Source: Solirubrobacteraceae bacterium
GTDB lineage: Bacteria; Actinomycetota; Thermoleophilia; Solirubrobacterales; Solirubrobacteraceae
DNA length: 18,375 nt
Assembly: GCA_019683665.1 (NCBI GenBank)
Contig: JADGIB010000033.1
Span: forward strand, 1 to 18,375
Reading direction: 5' to 3'
Part shown: piece by piece, positions 7,166 through 13,761 of the stretch
Layout of the letters: every line of letters starts with the position of its first letter
How positions within the stretch are numbered: position 1 is the first letter of the stretch
Position numbers and translations under genes: made by a program
Notes under the pieces: model-generated
Databases searched by the model: none
Seen by the model: only the letters and a program-made list of their open reading frames with translations
What the model was told of the DNA's origin: nothing

Positions 7166-8265
7166 GCGGCCACCATCGCGTCGCGCTTGGCGGTGATGCC
7201 GGCGAGCAGCTCGTGCATCGAGTCGGCGAACTTCTGGACGCCCTCGATCTCGAGCGTGTTCGTGACGTCCTCGTAGTCGACGCCCGCGGCGGCGACCTCG
7301 TCGAACACCCGGCGGGCCTCGTCGACGCCCCGGTCGAGCGTCCGCGCGACGACGCCGTGGTCCTGGAAGGCCTCGATCGTCTCGATCGGCATCGTGTTCA
7401 CCGTCCTGGGCCCGATGAGCTCGGCCACGTAGAGCGTGTCCGGGTAGGCCGGGTTCTTCGTCGACGTCGACGCCCACAGGCAGCGCTGCGGGGTCGCGCC
7501 CGCGTCGGCGAGCCGCTGCCAGCGCTCCCCGGAGAAGATCTCCAGGTAGGCCTGGTAGGCGAGCTTCGCGTTGGCGACGGCGAGCTTGCCCTGGAGCTCG
7601 GTGTTGCCGAGCTTCTCCAGGCGCTTGTCGGCCTCGGTGTCGACGCGCGAGACGAAGAACGAGGCGACCGAGGCGACGGTCTTCGGGTCGCCGCCGGCCT
7701 CGACGAAGCGCTCGAGCCCGCGGATGTAGGCCTCGGCGACCTCGCGGTAGCGCTGGAGGCTGAAGATCAGCGTCACGTTGATCGAGCGGCCGTTGGCGAT
7801 CGACTCCTCGATCGCGGGCAGGCCCTCCTTCGTCGCCGGGATCTTCACGAGCAGGTTCGGGCGGTCCACCCACTCGTGCAGGCGCTTGGCCTCGTCGATC
7901 GTCGCCTGCGTGTCGTTGGCGAAGCGCGGGTCGACCTCCCAGGACACGTAGCCGTCCTTGCCGGACCCCTCGTCCCAGACGCGGCGCAGGAGGTCGCAGG
8001 CCTCGACGATGTCGTCGTGGGCCAGCGCGTAGAAGATCTCCTTCGGGTCGCGCTCGGTCTCGAGCACCCGGCGCAGCTGCTCGTCGTAGGCGTCGCCCTC
8101 GGCCATCGCCTTCTGGAAGATCGTCGGGTTCGACGTGACGCCGACGACGGCGTCCTCCTCCATCATCCGGGCCAGCTCGCCGGAGCGCAGCATCTGCCGC
8201 GAGATGGAGTCCAGCCAGACGGACTGGTCCTCGGCGGAGAGCCGGTGGAGCGGGCTGTCGGGCAT
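7162..8265 (-). CDS. tal: Transaldolase
   Basis: Transaldolase moves the dihydroxyacetone unit between sugar phosphates in the non-oxidative pentose phosphate pathway. The 367-residue protein shows VTSNPTIFQKA (43-53), the Schiff-base lysine K141 in VKIPATKEG, INVTLIFSLQRY, and SFFVSRVDTEADKRL, as in the longer actinobacterial transaldolases. ATG 8265 is chosen because AAAAGGAGACCACC precedes it directly, giving a good Shine-Dalgarno. An upstream in-frame ATG at 8331 would add residues across the promoter. It is divergent from folP and interrupts the housekeeping cluster. A possible small membrane protein overlaps its stop codon. Confidence 0.95.
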   Translation of the reverse strand: MPDSPLHRLSAEDQSVWLDSISRQMLRSGELARMMEEDAVVGVTSNPTIFQKAMAEGDAYDEQLRRVLETERDPKEIFYALAHDDIVEACDLLRRVWDEGSGKDGYVSWEVDPRFANDTQATIDEAKRLHEWVDRPNLLVKIPATKEGLPAIEESIANGRSINVTLIFSLQRYREVAEAYIRGLERFVEAGGDPKTVASVASFFVSRVDTEADKRLEKLGNTELQGKLAVANAKLAYQAYLEIFSGERWQRLADAGATPQRCLWASTSTKNPAYPDTLYVAELIGPRTVNTMPIETIEAFQDHGVVARTLDRGVDEARRVFDEVAAAGVDYEDVTNTLEIEGVQKFADSMHELLAGITAKRDAMVAA

Positions 8266-8303
8266 GGTGGTCTCCTTTTCTCGCGTGCGGTACCTGCCTG
8301 CAG

Positions 8304-8331
8304 AAGCTACCCGACGGCCGCGGTCGGGCAA
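8304..8331 (-). promoter_or_regulatory. tal promoter
   Basis: Reading the minus strand, TTGCCC (8331-8326) and TAGCTT (8309-8304) are separated by 16 nt, about 38 nt before ATG 8265. This is the best -35/-10 pair in the window and gives a transcript with a normal leader and Shine-Dalgarno. Confidence 0.55.
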
Positions 8332-8339
8332 CGAGGCGG

Positions 8340-8345
8340 CACAAT
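8340..8345 (+). promoter_or_regulatory. folP -10 box CACAAT, leaderless type
   Basis: CACAAT lies exactly 6 nt before ATG 8352 with no room for a Shine-Dalgarno. It would start the folate operon as a leaderless mRNA. It lies back-to-back with the tal promoter. Confidence 0.45.
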
Positions 8346-8351
8346 GCGCCC

Positions 8352-9164
8352 ATGCACGCGGTCATGGGGATCGTCAACGTCACCCCGGACTCGTTCTCCG
8401 ACGGAGGCGCGTTCCTCGACCCGCGCGCGGCCGTCGCGCACGGGTACCGGCTCGTCGCCGAGGGCGCCGCGATCCTCGACGTCGGCGGCGAGTCGACCCG
8501 GCCCGGCGCCCAGCCCGTCGACGAGCAGACCGAGCTGCGGCGCGTCCTGCCGGTCCTCGAGGAGCTGGCCGAGACCGGCGCCCAGATCTCGATCGACACG
8601 TCGAAGGCGAGCGTCGCGCGCGCCGCGATCGAGCGCGGGGCGACGCTCCTCAACGACGTGACCGGGCTGCGCCGCTCGCCGGAGATGGCCGCGCTCGCCG
8701 CCGAGCACGGCTGCGAGCTGTGCATCATGCACTCGATCGGCGACCCGCGGACGATGCAGGACGACCCGCGCTACGACGACGTCGTCGACGAGGTGCGCGC
8801 GTTCCTGGAGGACCGGCTCGCCTTCGCCGTCGACGCCGGCGTGCCCCAGGAGCGGATCCTCCTCGACCCCGGCATCGGGTTCGGCAAGACCGTCGACCAC
8901 AACCTCCAGCTCCTGCAGCGCCTCGACGAGATCGTCGCGATCGGCTGCCGGGTGCTCATCGGCACGTCGCGCAAGTCGTTCCTGGGCACGATCGCCGGCC
9001 GCGAGGTGTCCGACCGCCTCGGCGGGACGATCGCCACGAACGTGCTCGCGCTCGAGCGCGGCGCCAGCGTGTTCCGGGTGCACGACGTCGCCCCGGTCGT
9101 CGATGCCCTCGCCGTCGCGGCTGCTACGTTGGCCGGGCGATGGCGCCCGACGACGACGACCTGA
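8352..9164 (+). CDS. folP: Dihydropteroate synthase
   Basis: FolP condenses p-aminobenzoate with 6-hydroxymethyl-dihydropterin pyrophosphate to dihydropteroate and is the sulfonamide target. All family motifs occur in order in 270 residues: GIVNVTPDSFSDGG (6-19), LDVGGESTRPGA, ISIDTSKASVARAA, GATLLNDVTGL, LDPGIGFGKTVDHN, LIGTSRKSFLG and the C-terminal FRVHDVAPV. It opens the folate operon. Its last 25 nt, encoding the tail RWRPTTTT, overlap the start of folB in another frame. Confidence 0.97.
   Translation: MHAVMGIVNVTPDSFSDGGAFLDPRAAVAHGYRLVAEGAAILDVGGESTRPGAQPVDEQTELRRVLPVLEELAETGAQISIDTSKASVARAAIERGATLLNDVTGLRRSPEMAALAAEHGCELCIMHSIGDPRTMQDDPRYDDVVDEVRAFLEDRLAFAVDAGVPQERILLDPGIGFGKTVDHNLQLLQRLDEIVAIGCRVLIGTSRKSFLGTIAGREVSDRLGGTIATNVLALERGASVFRVHDVAPVVDALAVAAATLAGRWRPTTTT
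9125..9130 (+). promoter_or_regulatory. Possible internal -10 box TACGTT before folB
   Basis: TACGTT inside the 3' end of folP lies 9 nt before ATG 9140. It fits the TANNNT pattern of this window, so folB could have its own short transcript, but translation coupling to folP is an equal explanation. Confidence 0.25.
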
Positions 9165-9571
9165 CCGACGACGACGGCTACGACGAGGACGACGACGCGG
9201 TCGAGAGCGTCGTCACCGTCGAGGTCACCGGGCTGTCGATCTTCGCCGCCGTCGGGGTCACCGAGGCCGAGCGCGAGGTCGGCACGCGGATCCTCCTCGA
9301 CCTGCGCATGGACGTCGGCGAGTGCGACGCGACCGTGACCGACATGGTCGAGGACACCGTCGACTACGCGCAGGTGTGCCAGACCGCGTGGCTCGTCGCC
9401 CAGGAGCGCCCGTACCGGACGCTCGAGCGGCTCTGCTCGGTGATCGCCGACCGCATCCTCGCCGACTTCCCCGTCGAGTACGTGTGGGTGAAGGCGGCCA
9501 AGCCCGAGCCGCCGATCCCGCTGCCGGTCGGCGAGGTCTCCGTCGAGGTGTCGCGGGAGCCCGCCGACTGA
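9140..9571 (+). CDS. folB: Dihydroneopterin aldolase
   Basis: FolB splits 7,8-dihydroneopterin to 6-hydroxymethyl-dihydropterin and glycolaldehyde, the step that supplies FolK. The core shows VTGLSIFAAVGVTEAEREVG with the conserved Glu region, ILLDLRMDV, VDYAQVCQTAW, RTLERLCSVIADRIL, and VKAAKPEPPIPLPVGEVSVEV with the catalytic-type Lys. Residues 1-23 are an unusual extension rich in Asp and Glu (DDDDLTDDDGYDEDDD) that is not part of the fold. The 143-residue length is otherwise close to normal. ATG 9140 overlaps folP by 25 nt. The extension is partly forced by GAC-rich codons shared with the FolP tail. Confidence 0.95.
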   Translation: MAPDDDDLTDDDGYDEDDDAVESVVTVEVTGLSIFAAVGVTEAEREVGTRILLDLRMDVGECDATVTDMVEDTVDYAQVCQTAWLVAQERPYRTLERLCSVIADRILADFPVEYVWVKAAKPEPPIPLPVGEVSVEVSREPAD

Positions 9572-9575
9572 CCCG

Positions 9576-10367
9576 ATGGGCCGGTTCGACGAGCAGATCG
9601 CCGCTGCGCCGCTGGGCGACGGGCGCTACCGGGTGCGCTTCGACCCGCAGTGGCGGGTCGTGCGCGGGCCGAACGGCGGCTACCTCGCCGCGGTCCTCGC
9701 CCAGGCGATCCGGGCCGAGGTCGGCGACGACGCCCGCCAGCTGCGCTCGCTGACCGTCCACTACCCGCGCGTGGCCGCCGAGGCCGAGGCCGACGTGGCC
9801 GTCACCGTCGAGCGCGCCGGCCGCGGGCTGACGACCCTGTCGGTCCGGTGCGAGCAGGAGGGCCGGGTCGTCGCGCTCGCGCTCGCCGCGGCGGCGACGC
9901 CGTACCCGCCGAGCGTCGAGTATGTCGACGCGCCGATGCCGCCGGTGCCGCCGCCCGAGGAGGTGCCCGACCCCGAGATCCCCGACGCGTTCCGCGAGCT
10001 GCCGATCCTGCGCCACTACGAGATCCGGCCCGTGCTCGGCCACCCGCCGCTCTCGCGCGCCTCGCAGGCCTACGCGGGCGGCTGGATCCGCCTGCGCGAG
10101 GAGCGCCCGATCGACGCGCCGCTGCTCGTCGCGATCTCCGACTCGTGGTGGCCGTCGCCGTACGCGGTCACCGACGGGCTCATCGCCGCGCCGACCGTCG
10201 ACCTGACCGTCCACCTGCGGGCCGCGCTCCCGCGCCCGCACGACTGGGTCCTCATCGAGGTGCGCTCGCGGACCGCCCAGGAGGGGTTCCTCGAGGAGGA
10301 CACCCGGATCTTCGCGCGCGACGGGACGCTGCTGGCCCAGTCGCGCCAGCTCGCCCTCGCCCTGTAG
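9576..10367 (+). CDS. TesB-like acyl-CoA thioesterase (double hotdog)
   Basis: The 263-residue protein should hydrolyse an acyl-CoA thioester. It has two hotdog repeats. The first (about 1-115) carries PNGGYLAAVLAQA (32-44) and a beta sheet ending VVALALAAAATPYP. The second (about 150-263) carries LVAISDSWWPS with D189, APTVDLTVHLRA and the typical end FLEEDTRIFARDGTLLAQSRQLALA. A Pro-rich linker (about 118-140) joins them. This order is that of the TesB-like thioesterase superfamily; the substrate is unknown. It starts 4 nt after folB and ends 2 nt before folK, so it is firmly inside the folate operon although it has no known folate role. Confidence 0.85.
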   Translation: MGRFDEQIAAAPLGDGRYRVRFDPQWRVVRGPNGGYLAAVLAQAIRAEVGDDARQLRSLTVHYPRVAAEAEADVAVTVERAGRGLTTLSVRCEQEGRVVALALAAAATPYPPSVEYVDAPMPPVPPPEEVPDPEIPDAFRELPILRHYEIRPVLGHPPLSRASQAYAGGWIRLREERPIDAPLLVAISDSWWPSPYAVTDGLIAAPTVDLTVHLRAALPRPHDWVLIEVRSRTAQEGFLEEDTRIFARDGTLLAQSRQLALAL

Positions 10368-10369
10368 CC

Positions 10370-10885
10370 ATGCGCGAGACCGGCTACCTCGGACTGGGCT
10401 CGAACATCGGCGACCGCCGCGCGAACCTCCAGGCGGCGGTCGACGCGCTGCCCGCGCACGGGGTCGAGGTGCTCGCCTCGTCGTCGACGTACGACACCGA
10501 CCCGGTCGGCGAGATCCTCGACCAGCCGTCGTTCCTGAACGCGTGCCTGCGCATCCGCACCGGCCTCGGCCCGGAGGGGCTGCTCGACGCGTGCAAGGCG
10601 GTCGAGCGGCAGCTCGGCCGCCCGGAGCGCTACGTGCGCCACAGCCCGCGGGCGATCGACGTCGACGTGCTCCTGCTCGGCGACCGCGAGCACCGCTCCG
10701 AGCGCCTCACGCTCCCGCACGAGCAGGTCCTGGCCCGGCGCTTCGTCCTCATCCCGCTGCTCGAGCTCGACTTCTCGCTGCGGACCCCGGCGGGCGACGC
10801 GCTGGCCGACGCGCTGGCGGCGCTGCCGCTCGACGAGGGCGTGCGGCGCGAGGGGCCGCCGCTGCGGGTGCCCGGCGCGGGCTAG
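10370..10885 (+). CDS. folK: 6-hydroxymethyl-dihydropterin pyrophosphokinase
   Basis: FolK transfers pyrophosphate from ATP to 6-hydroxymethyl-dihydropterin, making the FolP substrate. The 171-residue sequence shows GLGSNIGDR at the N-terminus, STYDTDPVG, QPSFLNAC, the signature VRHSPRAIDVDVLLLGD with R94, D97 and D99 (metal and ATP site), and LPHEQVLARRFVLIPLLEL. ATG 10370 lies 2 nt after the thioesterase stop. Its TAG stop and the stop of the convergent GST-like gene share the palindrome CTAG. Confidence 0.96.
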   Translation: MRETGYLGLGSNIGDRRANLQAAVDALPAHGVEVLASSSTYDTDPVGEILDQPSFLNACLRIRTGLGPEGLLDACKAVERQLGRPERYVRHSPRAIDVDVLLLGDREHRSERLTLPHEQVLARRFVLIPLLELDFSLRTPAGDALADALAALPLDEGVRREGPPLRVPGAG

Positions 10886-11640
10886 GCCAGGCCGACCTCG
10901 GCGCCGGGCAGCCACTCGGCCGGGAGCGCGCCGGCGGGGATCGCCCCGGGATAGCGCGGGAAGAGGCGGCGGGCGAGCCGCCCGGCCGGGCGCGCGTCGA
11001 CGAGCGGGGCGACGTCGCCGATCGTCGTCAGCAGCCGCAGCCCGGCGCCGACCTGGAGGTCGGCCGCGTTGGGCCGCTCCCCGCCGAGGACGCCGTCGGC
11101 GATCCACCCGTCGACGCGGTCGAGGTGGGCGGGCAGCGCGGCGAGGTCGGCGCGGACGGTCTCGTCGTCGGCGTGGTTGAGGGCCCGCTCGACACCGACG
11201 ACGACCGGGGCCGAGCGGGCGGCGACCGACAGCGGCAGCGGCAGCCGGGCCTCGGCCGCGTAGCCGGGCAGCGCCGCGTGGTCGCGCGCGAACGCGGCCC
11301 AGATGACCCGGCGGGCGAGCGGCTGCAGCGTCGCGTCGCCCCACGCCTCGGCCGCCTCGACCTTCGCCCGCAGCGCCTCGTCGGCGGGCAGCAGCGGCGG
11401 GTCGGGCACGAGGCCGTCGAGGACGCGGAGGATCGCGCGCGAGCCGACGACCTTCGAGCCGTCCTCGAGGACGAGCCCGGGCACGGTCCGCTTCCCGAAG
11501 CGCAGCTGCTGGTGGAGGGCGTGGACGACGGGGAGGAGGTCGACGCGCTCGTAGGCGAGGCCCTTCAGCTCGAGCGCGCGCTCGACCGTGGCGCACGGGT
11601 GCGAGCCGGGCACGACGTAGAGCTTCAGCCGGTCGGCCAC
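10882..11640 (-). CDS. Glutathione S-transferase-like protein
   Basis: The 252-residue protein has an N-terminal thioredoxin fold (RLKLYVVPGSHPCATVERAL, then TVPGLVLEDGSKVVGSRAIL with cis-Pro and a Ser-Arg-Ala-Ile segment like the GST thiol-binding site). A helical C-terminal domain follows, with DLAALPAHLDRVDGWI and ERPNAADLQVGAGLRLL. The SHPC motif puts a Cys where glutaredoxins and some GSTs have the reactive residue. Actinobacteria mostly lack glutathione, so the thiol partner is open. I chose GTG 11640, which lies 7 nt after a minus-strand TATGCT box; ATG 11652 would add four residues and lies inside that box. Its stop overlaps that of folK. Confidence 0.8.
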   Translation of the reverse strand: MADRLKLYVVPGSHPCATVERALELKGLAYERVDLLPVVHALHQQLRFGKRTVPGLVLEDGSKVVGSRAILRVLDGLVPDPPLLPADEALRAKVEAAEAWGDATLQPLARRVIWAAFARDHAALPGYAAEARLPLPLSVAARSAPVVVGVERALNHADDETVRADLAALPAHLDRVDGWIADGVLGGERPNAADLQVGAGLRLLTTIGDVAPLVDARPAGRLARRLFPRYPGAIPAGALPAEWLPGAEVGLA

Positions 11641-11647
11641 CGCGACG

Positions 11648-11655
11648 AGCATACT
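11648..11655. promoter_or_regulatory. Overlapping divergent -10 boxes (GST-like / coaX)
   Basis: Minus strand: TATGCT (11653-11648) followed by 7 nt and GTG 11640. Plus strand: CATACT (11650-11655) followed by 9 nt and ATG 11665. The two hexamers overlap by four bases inside an 8-base core, AGCATACT. With only 24 nt between the start codons, both genes must use this site if each has its own promoter. Confidence 0.5.
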
Positions 11656-11664
11656 TCCCGGGCC

Positions 11665-12429
11665 ATGCTCCTCGTCGTCGACGTCGGCAACACCCAGACC
11701 CACTTCGGCACCTACGACGGTGACCAGCTCGTCGAGCACTGGCGCTTCGCGACCGTCCGCACCTCGACCGCGGACGAGCTCGGCGCCGTCCTGCGCAACC
11801 TGCTCGAGCTGCGCGGGCTCGGCCTCGCCGACCTCGACGGCTCGATCGTGTCCTCGACCGTCCCGCAGCTGCGGCCCGAGTGGCGCGCGGTCGGCCAGCG
11901 CTACCTGCGCCACGAGACGCTCGTCGTCGGGCCCGGCATCCGCAGCGGGATGGCGCTGCGCTACGACAACCCGCGCGAGATCGGCCCGGACCGCCTCGTC
12001 AACGCGGTCGCCGCCTACGAGAAGGTCGGCGGCCCGTGCATCTGCGTCGACTTCGGCACGGCGATCACCTACGACCCGGTGAGCGCCGACGGCGAGTACC
12101 TCGGCGGGATCATCTTCCCGGGCGTCGAGATCTCGATGGAGGCGCTCACCGAGCGCGCCGCCGCGCTGCCGAAGATCGAGCTGCACGAGCCGCGCACGCT
12201 CATCGGCAAGACCACGGTCGACGCGATCCGCTCCGGGATCGTCTACGGCTTCGCCGGGACCGTCGACGCGATCGTCCGCCGCCTGCGCGCCGAGATCGGC
12301 GAGGACGCCCCGACGATCGCCACCGGCGGCCTCGCCCCGGCGATCGTGCCGTTCACGGAGACGATCGACGAGCTCGACGAGCTGCTGACCCTGCGGGGCC
12401 TGCGCATCCTCTGGGAGCGCAACCGCTGA
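11665..12429 (+). CDS. coaX: Type III pantothenate kinase
   Basis: CoaX phosphorylates pantothenate, the first step of CoA synthesis. This class needs a monovalent cation and is not feedback-inhibited by CoA. The ASKHA-fold motifs are clear in 254 residues: phosphate loop VDVGNT (D6-T10), EHWRFATVRTSTADE, GIRSGMALRYDNPREIG, GPDRLVN (107-113, catalytic D109), the second phosphate motif DFGTAITYD (129-137) and GGIIFPGVEIS. ATG 11665 is the only sensible start. In Bacillus coaX lies directly after ftsH; here it lies after folK. Its 3' end overlaps a convergent membrane-protein gene by 77 nt. Confidence 0.96.
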   Translation: MLLVVDVGNTQTHFGTYDGDQLVEHWRFATVRTSTADELGAVLRNLLELRGLGLADLDGSIVSSTVPQLRPEWRAVGQRYLRHETLVVGPGIRSGMALRYDNPREIGPDRLVNAVAAYEKVGGPCICVDFGTAITYDPVSADGEYLGGIIFPGVEISMEALTERAAALPKIELHEPRTLIGKTTVDAIRSGIVYGFAGTVDAIVRRLRAEIGEDAPTIATGGLAPAIVPFTETIDELDELLTLRGLRILWERNR

Positions 12430-12766
12430 GGCGGCGGGCGAGCCGGACGCCCCCGGCGGTCACGGCGGCGGCGAGCGCGAGCCACGGGACGATCGCGAGG
12501 TGGAAGGCGACGTTCGTCGCCGTGAAGCCGTCGTTGTGCCAGCCGAGCAGGCCGCGGACGGCGACGACCCACCAGGCGACGAACAGCACCGCGGTCGCGA
12601 CGGCGATCCCGGCGACGAGGCTGGCCGAGGTCGCCGCCGCCAGCGCGGCGCGGGCGGCGAGGCCGCCGCGGCGGGGCGGCATCGGCGGGCCGACGGCCTG
12701 GAGCATGAGCAGGATCGAGCCGGCGTGCAGGCCGGCGCCGATGAGGGCGGACGCCACGTATCGCAT
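12353..12766 (-). CDS. Small integral membrane protein, unknown
   Basis: This 137-residue protein has three predicted membrane segments: about residues 4-26 (SALIGAGLHAGSILLMLQAV), 45-70 (VAGIAVATAVLFVAWWVVAV) and 86-106 (VAFHLAIVPWLALAAAVTAG). The segment between carries RGLLGWHNDGFTATN. I do not recognise a family. The last 25-30 residues, Arg- and Cys-rich, lie antisense to coaX and are probably a read-through tail, since the last helix ends near 12430. It follows the DUF559/AbiEi-like gene by 16 nt on the same strand, so they may be cotranscribed. No clear Shine-Dalgarno is seen. Confidence 0.6.
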   Translation of the reverse strand: MRYVASALIGAGLHAGSILLMLQAVGPPMPPRRGGLAARAALAAATSASLVAGIAVATAVLFVAWWVVAVRGLLGWHNDGFTATNVAFHLAIVPWLALAAAVTAGGVRLARRLSGCAPRGCAGPAGSAARRARRSSP

Positions 12767-12782
12767 GCCCCGACGAGGGCGG

Positions 12783-13709
12783 TCAGCGGCGGTCCTCGCC
12801 CCCTGACGCGAGGACCGCGCCCAGCCGGCTCGCGACCCAGGCCGGGTCGGCGACGACCTGGCGCCAGGTGAGGCGCAGGACGCGCCAGCCGCGGGCCAGG
12901 CGGTCGGCGTCCCGGCGGCGGTCGGCCTCGAACGCGTTCGGCGTGTCGTGGAAGGCGCGGCCGTCGAGCTCGACCGCGAGGCGCCGGTCGCGCCACAGGA
13001 GGTCGACCTCGTGGCCGAGGAGCGGCGCGTTCACCTCGGGCCGGGGGAGGCGCGCGTCGCGGATCAGGCGCAGCGCCCGGCGCTCGAGCTCCGAGCGGGT
13101 GAGGACGTCCTGGGGGCGGGTGACGAGCAGGGCGGCCCGCAGCGTGCGCAGGCCGCGGCGCCCGGTCGCGCGGGCCATCGTCGCGCGGCCCGCGTCGGCC
13201 GCGAACAGGCGCCGGGCGGTGGCGCGGTCGATCGCGGCGACGACCTCGCGGACCGGCAGGACCTCGGCGAGGTCGAGGAGGGTGCGCGGGACGGTCGTGA
13301 CGCGGACGCCCTCGGCGACGGCCTCGAGCGGGTGGAGGGCGCCGGCGTGGACGACGACGCCGGCCGGCCCGCGCCGCCGGCGCCCGGGCACGGTGATCTC
13401 GACGACGCGGACGTCGGGCCGCAGCCCCCAGAGCGCCGCGGCCGAGCGGTGCGACAGCGCCGCCTCCGGGCCGCCCGCGAGGACCGCGGCCATCCAGCGG
13501 CCGAGGTCGGTGAGGCCGGGGTGGCCGACGGCGTAGACGCCGCGGTGGACGCGGTGCAGCCATCCGGCCGCGACGCGCCGGTGGATCCCCGCCCGCGTGA
13601 GCCCGGCGCGCTCGAGCTGCTCGGCCGAGACCGCGCCGTGCTGGCGGGCCGCCGTCCACGCGATCCGCGCGTCCGGCGGCATGGGGGTGGTCGACCTTTG
13701 TCTCGCCAT
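12783..13709 (-). CDS. AbiEi-like antitoxin domain plus DUF559 (Vsr-like) nuclease domain protein
   Basis: The 308-residue protein has two parts. The N-terminus (about 10-60, ARIAWTAARQHGAVSAEQLE through WLHRVHRGVYAVGHPG) is the winged-helix and 'HRGVYAVG' region of AbiEi-type transcriptional regulators. The C-terminus (about 215-300) reads as a DUF559/Vsr-like restriction-endonuclease fold: PRPEVNAPLLGHEVDLLWRD, RRLAVELDGRAFHDT, RRRDADRLARGWRVLRLTW, with the likely acidic and E-x-D type residues in EVDLLW and VELDG. Such proteins are common and multi-copy in Thermoleophilia; their role is unknown. No AbiEii-type toxin gene is adjacent. The start is uncertain: ATG 13709 or ATG 13682. It is divergent from dus. 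Confidence 0.75.
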   Translation of the reverse strand: MARQRSTTPMPPDARIAWTAARQHGAVSAEQLERAGLTRAGIHRRVAAGWLHRVHRGVYAVGHPGLTDLGRWMAAVLAGGPEAALSHRSAAALWGLRPDVRVVEITVPGRRRRGPAGVVVHAGALHPLEAVAEGVRVTTVPRTLLDLAEVLPVREVVAAIDRATARRLFAADAGRATMARATGRRGLRTLRAALLVTRPQDVLTRSELERRALRLIRDARLPRPEVNAPLLGHEVDLLWRDRRLAVELDGRAFHDTPNAFEADRRRDADRLARGWRVLRLTWRQVVADPAWVASRLGAVLASGGEDRR

Positions 13710-13748
13710 GCCGACATGAGGTCGATCACCCCCGCGGTTCGTCCCCTC

Positions 13749-13754
13749 TAGGCT
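13749..13754 (+). promoter_or_regulatory. dus -10 box TAGGCT, leaderless type
   Basis: TAGGCT lies 7 nt before GTG 13762 with no Shine-Dalgarno between. It makes this GTG the likely first codon of a leaderless mRNA. Confidence 0.5.
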
Positions 13755-13761
13755 GGGGCGC

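Noticed and set aside
8265..8331. Longer transaldolase from ATG 8331
   Set aside because: The extra 22 residues would be encoded across the -35/-10 promoter and the strong Shine-Dalgarno directly before ATG 8265.
9141..9200. GAC-rich tract as a microsatellite or repeat element
   Set aside because: The repeats are Asp codons of the FolB acidic extension and are interrupted; no independent repeat structure is needed.
10543..11664. Upstream extension of coaX through the GST-like region
   Set aside because: The open frame is the antisense shadow of folK and the GST-like gene; CoaX proteins start at MLLVVDVGNT, matching ATG 11665.
12783..13709. Complete type IV toxin-antitoxin system
   Set aside because: Only the AbiEi-like part is present; no nucleotidyltransferase toxin lies on either side.
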